Shown here piece after piece: positions 23,886-32,463 of a stretch of DNA of 40,142 nt (the first letter of the stretch is position 1; each line of letters starts with the position of its first letter). Source of the DNA: Schlesneria paludicola DSM 18645 (GTDB lineage Bacteria > Planctomycetota > Planctomycetia > Planctomycetales > Planctomycetaceae); NCBI GenBank assembly GCA_945869955.1, contig CAMBQP010000026.1:1-40142 (forward strand), in the 5' to 3' direction. The notes under the pieces were generated by a model. That model saw nothing but the letters and a program-made list of their open reading frames with translations. It searched no databases and was not told the DNA's origin. Made by a program: the position numbers and the translations under genes.

Positions 23886-25196
23886 ATGACGACCTGGATC
23901 GCTCTTTTTCCACAAGCACAACGCGGTTACCGCGCTTCTGCCCTTCGACTGGCAATCCTTTGTTGCCTGATCACCGCCACCGGCCGCATGGGATGGGGAC
24001 AGTCCCAACAATCCGGAAAGGACTGGCCGCAATTTCTCGGGCCCCAGCGAAACGGCATCTCGGACGAAACCGGACTGCTCAACAGCTGGCCCGACGGTGG
24101 CCCCAAAGAGCTCTGGCGAGTACCGGGTGGTGTTGGCATGTCAGGAATCGTGGTCAGTCGTGGCCGGATGGTGACACTGCTGCAAAAGGACGGGGAACAG
24201 CGACTCGTCTCGCTCGATGCCCTGACCGGTGCGACCATTTGGGAATTAGGACTTGCCCCGGAATACCGCAACGGGATGGGAAACGGCCCTCGAGCGACTC
24301 CGACGATTGCTGGTGACCTGATCCTCGCGTACACCGGCGAAGGAATTTTGAGTGCAGTCAATTTCCAGACGGGCAAACAGATTTGGAGTCATTGTGTCGT
24401 TAAGGATCTCCAGGGACGCGTCGCCGAATATGGTATGGCCAGCTCACCCCTCGTCAGCGGTAAGCTGGTCATTGTGACCGTAGGAGCTCCCAACGCCACG
24501 GTGGCGGCCTACGATACCACGACTGGTAAATTAGCCTGGACGGCGGGTGACGACCCCGCTGGCTATTCCTCGCCCGCAGTGCTGAATCTGGCTGGGAAAT
24601 CGCAACTGGTGGTCTATTCAGGTGCGTCAGTCCTGGGCCTGAGTCCCGAACAGGGCGAGGTGCTGTGGCGACATCCCTATGAAACCAGCTTTGATTGCAA
24701 TATCGCGACCCCGCTCGCCATCAAAGATCAAATCTTTGTCTCGTCCGGCGAAAACCATGGAAGCGTCCTACTGGGACTGCAGCGAAAAGAGAACAAATAC
24801 ACTGTCACCGAAATCTGGAAATCACAGGGGACCAAGAGTGTTCTCCGCAACGAGTGGCAAACATCGATCCTGCACGAGGGGCATCTGTATGGCTTTGACA
24901 ATGTCGGAGCGGCAGGCCCCGTGTCACATCTGACCTGTATCAATGCGTCCACAGGGGAACGCGTCTGGCAACAACTTCGATTTGGCAAGGGAAATCTGAT
25001 AGCGGCCGACGGAAAGCTCTTCCTGACGACCGTCAACGGTGAACTGGTCGTGGCGCGCATGCGATCGACAGGATACGAAGAAGTGGGGCGGGGACAAGTT
25101 CTGGGCTCGACCCGTCAGGCCCCGACCCTGGCGAAGGGCCTGCTCTATCTCCGCGATCAGGAAGAGATTGTCTGCCTCGACGTTCGTCAGCCATAA
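23886..25196 (+). CDS. Secreted PQQ-binding-like beta-propeller protein
   Basis: A 436-residue protein. After a basic leader, residues 17-39 hold a hydrophobic signal (ASALRLAILCCLITATG). Then comes the WPQFLGPQRNGISDETG motif and propeller blades marked by VSLDALTGATIWEL, SAVNFQTGKQIWSH, AAYDTTTGKLAWTAG, LGLSPEQGEVLWRH and CINASTGERVWQQ. Length and layout are those of the propeller at 9159, so the two are likely paralogues. It is expected in the periplasm or outside. The ligand is unknown. A strong AGGAGG precedes ATG at 23886. It follows the PHP-type gene by 48 bases and precedes the esterase-SGNH gene by 56 bases, so co-transcription is likely. Confidence 0.9.
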   Translation: MTTWIALFPQAQRGYRASALRLAILCCLITATGRMGWGQSQQSGKDWPQFLGPQRNGISDETGLLNSWPDGGPKELWRVPGGVGMSGIVVSRGRMVTLLQKDGEQRLVSLDALTGATIWELGLAPEYRNGMGNGPRATPTIAGDLILAYTGEGILSAVNFQTGKQIWSHCVVKDLQGRVAEYGMASSPLVSGKLVIVTVGAPNATVAAYDTTTGKLAWTAGDDPAGYSSPAVLNLAGKSQLVVYSGASVLGLSPEQGEVLWRHPYETSFDCNIATPLAIKDQIFVSSGENHGSVLLGLQRKENKYTVTEIWKSQGTKSVLRNEWQTSILHEGHLYGFDNVGAAGPVSHLTCINASTGERVWQQLRFGKGNLIAADGKLFLTTVNGELVVARMRSTGYEEVGRGQVLGSTRQAPTLAKGLLYLRDQEEIVCLDVRQP

Positions 25197-25252
25197 ACCA
25201 CCGTCCACATGACGCGTCTCTCTCATACCTCTGTTATCAACGAACGAAAACC

Positions 25253-27244
25253 ATGATCCCACTGAAACAGAGCCACAAGGTTGGGCAATTCGGCCTGCGA
25301 ATTGCTCGCATATGCATCATACCCCTGCTCTGCATGACAACAGGGCTTGCTACCGAGGGGCCGGTGAACGAGCTTGCTCCGCCGTTGGATGTTCGCTTCA
25401 CCGCCAAGCTCGATGGGTCGGAACAACGCTATCTGGTCCGCTTGCCCAAGGGCTTTGATGCGAAGCAACCTCACGGTCTCGTGATTGCCCTGCATGGGCA
25501 TGGTTCCGACCGTTGGCAATTCGTCAACGATGAGCGGGATGAATGTCGTGCCGCACGGGATGCGGCGGCGAAATCCCAATCGATTTATGTCTCGCCAGAT
25601 TATCGCGCTAAGACCTCGTGGATGAGCCCGGCCGCTGAAGCCGACTTGCTGCAGATCCTGGACGACCTGCACCAGCGATACCGGATTGATCACGTCATTC
25701 TCTGTGGAGGATCGATGGGGGGAACCTCGGCACTGGCATTCGCGGCCATGCATCCCGAAACGATTGATGGCGTGGTGTCGATGAATGGGACGGCAAACAT
25801 GGTGGAATATGCCGGCTTTACCGAGGCGATTTCCGCGGCCTACGGGGGAACAAAGACGGAGCAACTTCAAGTTTATCGGTCCCGATCGGCCGAGTTTTTC
25901 CCTGAGCGATTGTCGATGCCAATCGGCCTGACAACCGGAGGACTTGATACACTTGTCCCCGCCGAAAGTACTTTACGCTTGACCGAGGCTCTGAAACAGC
26001 GGCAATCACCCGTGAAGCAGATTCATCGCCCCGCAGGGGGTCACGAAACCAATTATGCCGATGCGTGTGAGGCATTCCAATTCGTGATCGACACGTTACA
26101 TCAGTCGCGTCCCCAGCCAAAACCGCTCATCACCCCGATCGAGAAACTCCACACGATTGTTTGTCTCGGCGACAGTGTGACGGGTGTCTACTATCACACA
26201 GGGGGACGTCGTGCGTATCCCGAAATGCTGGAAGTTGGCTTGCATCAGCTGTTCCCGGATCGCAACATCCAAGTCGTGAACGCCGGAATCAGTGGCCAGA
26301 CCACGCAAGACGGATTAGCACGTCTGGAAACGGATGTCCTGAGCAAAAAACCAGATCTTGTCACAATCAGCTTTGGGCTGAACGATATGACACGACTCAC
26401 CCCAGAACTCTTTCGCTCAAACCTGGAATTGCTGATTCAACGCTGTCGCGACCGAAACAGCCTGGTCATGCTCTGCACTCCCAATGCCGTGATCGACACG
26501 ACCAGTCGGCCCATCAGTAAACTCGAAGCCTATTGCGATGTGATCCGCGAGGTTGGTCAGACATTGTCTGTTCCGGTTTGCGATCAATATCGGGCAGGGA
26601 TCCGTTTAAAAAGTCGAGCCCCCTGGACTTGGCGGTTAACAATGAGTGACGAGATCCACCCGAATATGGATGGTCACAAACGAATGGCGGAAGAACTCTG
26701 CCGCAGCATTACTGGCCAGGCTACATCCTTGCAGGCCATCGGCCCCCCGCGCCCCTCGATACCCCGAACACGAGCCCTGCTACAGCAACGGCGGCCGATC
26801 CGCGTCCTGGCGATGCCTCCTTATGACAGCTGGATTGAACCTGCGCTGCAGCGAATTGATCCGAACGCAAAGACCGAAGTCACGACGTGGTCCACGGCAG
26901 GAAAATCCCTGGCGACACTCGAAAAGGACGCCCATGACCAAGTTCGATCTCTGAAGCCCGACTTGGTCATCCTCGCCATACCGATTACCGCCAAAGCCGA
27001 AACCGACGAACAGTTTATCCGGAGCACATCCTGGATCATGAACTGGTCACTCAGCTTTGGATTGCAAGAGTGGGATTGTCTTGTGGCCCTTCCCCTCACC
27101 ACCGACGCCAACCTCAACGGACCGCAGCGGGAATGGAGCCGCCAACTGGGATGGGCGCAGGATTTGGACTTGATCGAACCGAGCGATCCCTCGGCCGCGC
27201 AGCAGCAATTCGATGACTGGTTCGCCAAGCAAATCGATCACTGA
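25253..27244 (+). CDS. Exported alpha/beta-hydrolase esterase fused to an SGNH/GDSL hydrolase
   Basis: A 663-residue fusion. A basic start and hydrophobic segment (ICIIPLLCMTTGLA, about 21-34) act as signal. Residues about 45-280 form an alpha/beta hydrolase esterase: VIALHGHGSDRW, the nucleophile Ser154 in CGGSMGGTSA, GGLDTLVP with the acid, and GGHETNYAD with the His. Residues about 300-490 form an SGNH hydrolase: CLGDSVTG (Ser308), NAGISGQTT, SFGLNDMT and DEIHPN (Asp466, His469), i.e. all four blocks. From about 505 to the end there is a third alpha/beta region (IRVLAMPPYDSWIEP, KPDLVILAIPITA) that resembles another SGNH-like fold but lacks the GDS serine. Such proteins deacetylate or de-esterify polysaccharides (family knowledge), so I infer an extracellular carbohydrate esterase. 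It is the third gene of the secreted cluster. Confidence 0.9.
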   Translation: MIPLKQSHKVGQFGLRIARICIIPLLCMTTGLATEGPVNELAPPLDVRFTAKLDGSEQRYLVRLPKGFDAKQPHGLVIALHGHGSDRWQFVNDERDECRAARDAAAKSQSIYVSPDYRAKTSWMSPAAEADLLQILDDLHQRYRIDHVILCGGSMGGTSALAFAAMHPETIDGVVSMNGTANMVEYAGFTEAISAAYGGTKTEQLQVYRSRSAEFFPERLSMPIGLTTGGLDTLVPAESTLRLTEALKQRQSPVKQIHRPAGGHETNYADACEAFQFVIDTLHQSRPQPKPLITPIEKLHTIVCLGDSVTGVYYHTGGRRAYPEMLEVGLHQLFPDRNIQVVNAGISGQTTQDGLARLETDVLSKKPDLVTISFGLNDMTRLTPELFRSNLELLIQRCRDRNSLVMLCTPNAVIDTTSRPISKLEAYCDVIREVGQTLSVPVCDQYRAGIRLKSRAPWTWRLTMSDEIHPNMDGHKRMAEELCRSITGQATSLQAIGPPRPSIPRTRALLQQRRPIRVLAMPPYDSWIEPALQRIDPNAKTEVTTWSTAGKSLATLEKDAHDQVRSLKPDLVILAIPITAKAETDEQFIRSTSWIMNWSLSFGLQEWDCLVALPLTTDANLNGPQREWSRQLGWAQDLDLIEPSDPSAAQQQFDDWFAKQIDH

Positions 27245-27278
27245 ACACGAAACACTGAACACTGAACACTGAATACTG
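27244..27278 (+). repeat. Heptamer tandem repeat (AACACTG)
   Basis: AACACTG is repeated exactly at 27251, 27258 and 27265, flanked by the diverged units AACACGA at 27244 and AATACTG at 27272. The array directly follows the stop of the esterase-SGNH gene. No function is apparent. Confidence 0.75.
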
Positions 27279-27285
27279 TGGGATT

Positions 27286-27301
27286 CGTGACGGCGATCAC
27301 G
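27286..27301. terminator. Weak hairpin between convergent genes
   Basis: CGTGA (27286-27290) and TCACG (27297-27301) can pair around a six-base loop, 14 bases after the YebC stop and about 42 after the esterase stop. No U-tract; weak. Confidence 0.22.
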
Positions 27302-27314
27302 TCAGAGGACCACG

Positions 27315-28070
27315 TCAAGCGGTCGCTTCCAGTTCCGCGACCACCGACTCGGGAATATTGAAGTTGGCTGTCACGCTCTGAACATCATCATGATCTTCCA
27401 GCAACTCCATCAGCTTGAGAACCGCTCGAGCCGCCTCCAGATCGAGATCGACGGTATTCGACGCAACCCGCATCACCTCGGCTGACTCGGTTGGAATTTT
27501 CGCCGTTTCAATCGCCGACAGCACCGCCTGGAAGGCATCTGGTGTGCAACTCACTTCAAACACCTCACCGAATTGCTGCAAATCACTCGCCCCGGCTTCG
27601 AGTGCGATTTCGTATAAGCGGTCTTCGGTTACCGATTTCGCCAAAATCTGAATGATTCCTTTCCGCTCGAATAAATAGGCAACACACCCGGTGCTGCCGA
27701 GGTTTCCGCCATTGACCTCGAACATTTTGCGAATTTCGCCAGCCGTTCGATTCCGGTTTTCCGTCAGAATTTCGCACAGGATTGCGACACCATTCGGGCC
27801 GTAACCCTCATAGAGCACTTCGTCGTAGGTCTCGGTTTCGAGTTCTCCCGTCCCCTTTTTGACTGCGCGTTCAATCGTATCACTGGGCATTGAAGCCTTT
27901 TTGGCTCGATCAATCGCGTAGCGCAATGACAGATTCGCTGCGGGATCACCTCCACCACAGCGCGCTGCGACAATGATGTACCGCGCGAGTTTTCCAAACA
28001 GCTTGCCTCGCTTCTTGTCAACGAGACCTTTTTTGAAGGCGATATTCGCCCAGTGGGAATGTCCGGCCAT
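27315..28070 (-). CDS. YebC/PmpR-family transcriptional/translational regulator
   Basis: A 251-residue protein of the YebC/PmpR (TACO1) family. It starts MAGHSHWANIAFKKGLVDKK, close to the family signature AGHSKWANIKHRK, and continues with the usual RGKLFGKLARYI, PANLSLRYAIDRAKKASMPSD, YEGYGPNGVAILCEILTENRNRT and GNLGSTGCVAYLFERKG blocks. Members act as DNA-binding regulators or, as shown for some, help ribosomes through polyproline stretches. The acidic, alternating C-terminus (LMELLEDHDDVQSV) is typical. The ATG at 28070 fits this N-terminus; the frame extends 29 codons upstream into unrelated sequence. GGAA lies four bases upstream of the ATG. It is often linked to ruvC, but here it is followed downstream by the heptamer repeat and lies beside a TPR gene. 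Confidence 0.95.
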   Translation of the reverse strand: MAGHSHWANIAFKKGLVDKKRGKLFGKLARYIIVAARCGGGDPAANLSLRYAIDRAKKASMPSDTIERAVKKGTGELETETYDEVLYEGYGPNGVAILCEILTENRNRTAGEIRKMFEVNGGNLGSTGCVAYLFERKGIIQILAKSVTEDRLYEIALEAGASDLQQFGEVFEVSCTPDAFQAVLSAIETAKIPTESAEVMRVASNTVDLDLEAARAVLKLMELLEDHDDVQSVTANFNIPESVVAELEATA

Positions 28071-28224
28071 ATTTTCCGAATTGAAGTCGAAAGAGTACTT
28101 GAGAAATACGATGCCAGCCCAACATGGAACTGAGAAACACCAACACATCTTTACCAAACAGGGTCACCCGCTGCCGAGATCTGTTACAGCCCGATGAGCC
28201 CAGCACTGTCGCGGGCCAATCGGT

Positions 28225-30537
28225 TCAAGGAGCACCTTTCTCTGCAGGTTTTGGTCGCGATTCCGCACCATGTTGCTTGAGCTTATTTTGAATTCGCTCG
28301 AGCAGTTCGAGATCCTGCGAGTGTTCTTCTTCAGAATGCTGGATTGCCGTCTGCCATGCCTCAATCGCCTTTTCCGTTCGCATCAACTTGAGCAGCACAT
28401 CACCCAAATGATCCCATACGGTCGCATCACTTCCCATATTCATTTTGGTCGCCTTTTCGAGCGGAGCCACCGCGTCTTCCAGCTTTCCTAATTTGAACAA
28501 TACCCAGCCCAAGCTATCGAGATACGCACCATTTTCTGGTTCGGCCCGTAGCGCTTTACGAATCATCAATTCAGCCCGCTCGAGATTTTTCCCCTGATCG
28601 GCCCATAAATATCCGAGATCGTTATTTGCCTGGGTACTCTCCGGATTGACCTCAAGCACCTTTTCAAGAATCTCTTCGCCCAGTTGCAGTTCGCCCTTCT
28701 GTACATACACATTCGACAGGCTGAACTGACACAACTGGATGACTTCCTTTTCATCAGGGAAGTCTTTCATGAGTTGAATCAGTTTCTGGATTGCGTCATC
28801 CCAGCGTCGTGCGTGCGTATAAATCCAGGTTTCATAAAAACGATAACCGGGATTATCATCATCCAGCCGAATCGCTTGGGAAATTGCCACCAATGCTTCT
28901 TCGGTCTGATGGTCATTTTCCAGGGCCTGAGCCAGTGACGAGTACGTCCGGGCTTGACCCACTTCCGATAACATTTTGGACTTTAAAATCCCACGCAAAG
29001 CATCGACAGCTGCCGAATACTTTCGTAACTTCTGCAACATCTCAGCCTGTTCAATCTGTAACAGAATCGCAGGTCGTCCGGGTCGATCACCAAATTCAAT
29101 CGCTCGCTGATAAAACTCGCTGGAAACCTCGGCATCTTGGAGTGCTGCGGCCAATTTCGCGAGCAAATAGGACTCTTCATAAGTCAAGCGATTCGAGGTT
29201 GCGCGTGCTCTTCCCGACTCGATCAGCAGGGCGACCAAAGCCTTGTCCTCTGACAATGCCTTGATTTCCGGCTCTAGAATGGCCAGCGCTTCTTCTCCAC
29301 GAGCCATTCCACGCCCTAATGACTCTAAAAGTTCATCGGTTTTTTGCATTTTTCGCAGCACACGTGCCAGACCGACGTACCCCGAACTCTCACCACCACT
29401 CTGCAACATCTCGTCATAGATCTTGCGGGCACGTTCAAGTTCATTTTGGTTGGCCAAACAATCGGCCAGAAAATACTGCAAAGCGACATTCTGAGCATCT
29501 GCCTCGACCAATGCCTCGAGCCGAATAATCAGCTCGTCAGATCGGTCCAATTTTTTCAGAATCTCTTCCAGCAATTGATAAGCTTCACGCCCTTTGGATG
29601 TTCGCTGTGCGTCAAAATACTTCTGTAACTCGACCAGTGCCTCAGCGGACTTATCCGAAAGAAACAGAATCTTCGCCCGATTGAACGCGAGATTTCCCGC
29701 ACCTTGGCGAGTTGTGGCAGCGAGTTCAAACGCTTCCAATGCCAGCGGCAGTCGATTTCCGTCCTGGAGAATCTGCCCGATTTTTTCGTAATTGGTTGTT
29801 GGATCCGCCAACAGAGTCTTCTTAACCCGAATATCCAGTCCGTATTTTTCCGGATCTTTCACCGCATCAAACAGAATCTCATAGCAATCCGCCGCCAGAC
29901 TTCGCTGACCTGTAATGGCATACAACAGACCTAAGCTTTTGTTGAGGCCGATAAATTCCGGCGAGCGTTTGTCGACGCGCGGTGATTTCACCGCCTGCTC
30001 AAGATGCTTGATCGCCTCGGGAAGCTGTCCAGAAACAGCCGCCTGACGAGCCAATAACTGAAGAATCTCGGCATCATCCGGATCAAGCTGCACCGCCTTC
30101 GCGGCATACTTCACAGCGGCTTCGATGTTATCGAATTGGAATTCCAGCGGGACCAGTTCACGATAAATCTGAATCGCACCAGGATCAATCTGCACCGCTT
30201 TCCGATAGGCATTCAAAGCCTTGCGCGGTTCATTCCGATGGGTGGAATCAAGCAATCGCCCCGTCATGTACAACGAGAGTGCTTCGTTCCTCGCATCGAC
30301 GGCCGCCGAACGTGGAACGCGTGGTCGCAGCGGTGAGACCAGATCGTCTCCCTCTTGAAACCGGATTCCTCCCTCAGCGGGAGCAGAGAATTCTGGTGGT
30401 GACACCGGAAGATCCGGCGGAGCTTGCACCGGAACGTCATCCGCCAACGAATTCCGCTGCGAGAAGAACAGCAGACCACAGCATAAAAAGAACAGAACCC
30501 GTACCAACCACTTTCGATGCCCGCGTGAGACGTTCAT
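28225..30537 (-). CDS. Large exported TPR-repeat protein
   Basis: A 770-residue protein with an N-terminal basic-hydrophobic segment (residues 8-26, RKWLVRVLFFLCCGLLFFS) acting as signal or anchor. From about residue 85 it consists largely of tetratricopeptide repeats: KALNAYRKAVQIDPGAIQIY, AVKYAAKAVQLDPDDAEILQ, AIKHLEQAVKS, ALVAISQAIRLDDDNPGYRF, and near the end LGEEILEKVLEVNPESTQAN, ERAELMIRKALRAEPENGAY and LEDAVAPLEKATKMN. TPR arrays bind proteins, so it probably scaffolds an envelope complex; no partner can be named. The C-terminal 35 residues are charged. ATG at 30537 has AAGGAGA upstream. It lies 173 bases downstream of the endonuclease III-like gene on the same strand and may belong to the end of the nusA operon. 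Confidence 0.92.
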   Translation of the reverse strand: MNVSRGHRKWLVRVLFFLCCGLLFFSQRNSLADDVPVQAPPDLPVSPPEFSAPAEGGIRFQEGDDLVSPLRPRVPRSAAVDARNEALSLYMTGRLLDSTHRNEPRKALNAYRKAVQIDPGAIQIYRELVPLEFQFDNIEAAVKYAAKAVQLDPDDAEILQLLARQAAVSGQLPEAIKHLEQAVKSPRVDKRSPEFIGLNKSLGLLYAITGQRSLAADCYEILFDAVKDPEKYGLDIRVKKTLLADPTTNYEKIGQILQDGNRLPLALEAFELAATTRQGAGNLAFNRAKILFLSDKSAEALVELQKYFDAQRTSKGREAYQLLEEILKKLDRSDELIIRLEALVEADAQNVALQYFLADCLANQNELERARKIYDEMLQSGGESSGYVGLARVLRKMQKTDELLESLGRGMARGEEALAILEPEIKALSEDKALVALLIESGRARATSNRLTYEESYLLAKLAAALQDAEVSSEFYQRAIEFGDRPGRPAILLQIEQAEMLQKLRKYSAAVDALRGILKSKMLSEVGQARTYSSLAQALENDHQTEEALVAISQAIRLDDDNPGYRFYETWIYTHARRWDDAIQKLIQLMKDFPDEKEVIQLCQFSLSNVYVQKGELQLGEEILEKVLEVNPESTQANNDLGYLWADQGKNLERAELMIRKALRAEPENGAYLDSLGWVLFKLGKLEDAVAPLEKATKMNMGSDATVWDHLGDVLLKLMRTEKAIEAWQTAIQHSEEEHSQDLELLERIQNKLKQHGAESRPKPAEKGAP

Positions 30538-30710
30538 TGCCCAATCTCCTTACCACGCCGCCGATGACAATCCCTGAAATTCACTCATCCGAAATGAATT
30601 CCCAATCGATCGACACCATTCTCAACCTTGACTCAAGTCAGCCATGACGGTCATCGCAGGAATCCCGTCATCGAGACTGAGATCTCGCCCGGTACCAGAT
30701 CATACCATGA

Positions 30711-31874
30711 TCAATGCGATTTTTTTGCCGCATTTTTGCTGACAGCCCCCTTACTTGGCACCGCTGCCGCCCCCCCCGCCCCCGCTGAATCTACCTCGAC
30801 TGCGACCTCTTTTTTCGAAGTGGAGAGATCCTTTTTGACTCCCCCCTTTGCAGCGGGAACTGGCTCTGGCTTACTCGACTTTTCCGTAACCCCCGACTTA
30901 CTGACTTTGTCCGTAACTGCTGGCTTGCTGGCTTTTTCCGCAACCGCCGGCTTGCTGGCTTTTTCTGCAACCGCCGGCTTGCTGGCTTTGTCGGCAACCG
31001 CTGGCTTGTTGGCTTTGTCCGCGATGGCTGGCTTGCTGGCTTTGTCCGCCACCGCAGCCTTGCTTCCTTTGTCCGCAACGAGAGGCTTTTCCGCTACCAC
31101 CGGTTTTTCCGCTACTGCGACTTTTTTTGCCGCAGTAAACTTCGTTGGTTTTTCGAGGCCATGTTTGAGCAGGTGCTCCAGACGATCTACCGCCGTGTCG
31201 GTGTCATACCCTCCCTCGGGACTTTGATACTTGGTCGGGTCGAAAGTGGCGTGGAGTTTCTGATCAGCAGACAAACATCGAAGTGTAAAGACAAAAGCCT
31301 CGACTTCCGCCTTGCGTACAGCCCCTTTCATCATCTCGCCCATCTGCTCTTGCGTCTGATTCGGCACAGCCAAACCCAACCACACCAACAGTCTCGCCAA
31401 TGCGGGATCGATCGGTATCAAATGGGCGCCCGTGATTTCATGCAGAGTGTAATCGCGAACAAAGGGCGACAAATCTTTGATCTTCGCCAGTTGTTTCGTG
31501 GCGAGATCCAGGGTTTTTTTTCGCAAACTCTCGAATTCAAACGAGTAGGATTTGTCGAAGACAAACTTCAAGACAGAAATGACGCGAAATGCACGCCACT
31601 CTGACGATGTCTGACCGATAAAAGCCCGCTCAACCTCAGTAACCGTACTGACGCGGACTTCATTCAAATCGGGAAACTCAGCAAACAATCGCTGAAACGA
31701 CAAATCCGCCTCTTCGACCGTCGAGTCCTCAAGGCAAATCGCGTACAGCATCGTTTCCAGAACGGGCTTATCCCCCTTCGGAATGGAAACTTTATAATGT
31801 TTTTTTATGATTGGAAACAGCTTCTTCAGAAGCGCTGCCCGATCGGAGGCCTTGGCACGGGACGCTGCAACCAT
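30711..31874 (-). CDS. Endonuclease III-like (HhH-GPD) protein with a Lys/Ala-rich repeat tail
   Basis: A 387-residue protein. Residues about 10-235 are alpha-helical and resemble endonuclease III/HhH-GPD proteins: LETMLYAICLEDSTVEEAD (compare the LLSAQT helix region), SVLKFVFDKSYSFEFESLR, and HLIPIDPALARLLVWLGL, which matches the segment containing the catalytic Asp (IPVDTHVxRLxxRLG). The helix-hairpin-helix with its catalytic Lys is not recognisable and the C-terminal four-Cys iron-sulfur motif is absent, so it may be a non-catalytic or altered DNA-binding protein. The tail (about 240-387) is low complexity, with seven 9-residue repeats at 272-334. The start ATG at 31874 has only a weak ribosome binding site. 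It lies 46 bases after rbfA and is read in the same direction, so it belongs to the nusA-infB-rbfA operon. Confidence 0.72.
   Translation of the reverse strand: MVAASRAKASDRAALLKKLFPIIKKHYKVSIPKGDKPVLETMLYAICLEDSTVEEADLSFQRLFAEFPDLNEVRVSTVTEVERAFIGQTSSEWRAFRVISVLKFVFDKSYSFEFESLRKKTLDLATKQLAKIKDLSPFVRDYTLHEITGAHLIPIDPALARLLVWLGLAVPNQTQEQMGEMMKGAVRKAEVEAFVFTLRCLSADQKLHATFDPTKYQSPEGGYDTDTAVDRLEHLLKHGLEKPTKFTAAKKVAVAEKPVVAEKPLVADKGSKAAVADKASKPAIADKANKPAVADKASKPAVAEKASKPAVAEKASKPAVTDKVSKSGVTEKSSKPEPVPAAKGGVKKDLSTSKKEVAVEVDSAGAGGAAAVPSKGAVSKNAAKKSH
30873..31061 (-). repeat. 27-bp coding repeat, seven copies, in the endonuclease III-like gene
   Basis: Seven tandem units encode the 9-residue sequences KAAVADKAS, KPAIADKAN, KPAVADKAS, KPAVAEKAS (twice), KPAVTDKVS and KSGVTEKSS. 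They are preceded by related VAEKP units. The block is in frame and retained, as in histone H1-like or other Lys/Ala/Pro tails. Confidence 0.88.
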
Positions 31875-31920
31875 GGGCTTGTCTCAACTCCGTTCTGGAA
31901 CCGTCTACGAAAAAATCTGA

Positions 31921-32463
31921 TCAATGTACGCCCGGACTTCCGGACACACCTTTTTCGTCTTCGTCTTCTTCATCTTCTAAATCATCTTCGTCTTCGTCTT
32001 CTTCATCGTCATCGTCTTCTTCATCATCTTGGTATTCATCTTCATCCCGATCGAGACGCTCGCCAGAATCTGTCGGAAAACCCGTCTGATCGGATTCACG
32101 ACCAATCGCTGACGATGTCCCTTCAGGCAACACCGTTCGTAACATCTGAGATGTTTCTGCACTAAATTTGACGCCGGGATCCAACACAAACTTTAACACC
32201 GGGGTGTTTTTGGTTTGTAGTCGGTCCGCGACTTTAGACTGGATGAATCCCCGAGCGGAATCGAGTCCGTGCATCGTGAGGGACTGTGCCTTGGCATCTC
32301 CCATCACCGAAACATAAATTTTTGCCGCCCGCAAATCACCACTCACTTCTGCCCGCAACACAGTCACATTCTTCACACGGGGATCCCGCAAACCGCAGAG
32401 TATGGTCAGACTGACCGTCTCGCGGATGGCTTCGGCAGCTTTGGCAGTGCGTCGTGTATTCAT
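31921..32463 (-). CDS. rbfA: Ribosome-binding factor A with a long acidic C-terminal tail
   Basis: A 180-residue protein. Residues 1-115 are RbfA, a KH-type fold that binds the 30S subunit near helix 1 of 16S rRNA and aids its late maturation: MNTRRTAKAAEAIRETVS, LCGLRDPRVKNVTVLRAEVS, AAKIYVSVMG and LKFVLDPGVKFSAE. E. coli RbfA is about 133 residues; here a tail of about 45 residues follows, almost wholly Asp and Glu from about residue 134 (DRDEDEYQDDEEDDDDEE and on), ending in KGVSGSPGVH. The tail is unusual in strength. ATG at 32463 has GAGG upstream. It lies 79 bases after infB, and precedes the endonuclease III-like gene. Confidence 0.93.
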   Translation of the reverse strand: MNTRRTAKAAEAIRETVSLTILCGLRDPRVKNVTVLRAEVSGDLRAAKIYVSVMGDAKAQSLTMHGLDSARGFIQSKVADRLQTKNTPVLKFVLDPGVKFSAETSQMLRTVLPEGTSSAIGRESDQTGFPTDSGERLDRDEDEYQDDEEDDDDEEDEDEDDLEDEEDEDEKGVSGSPGVH

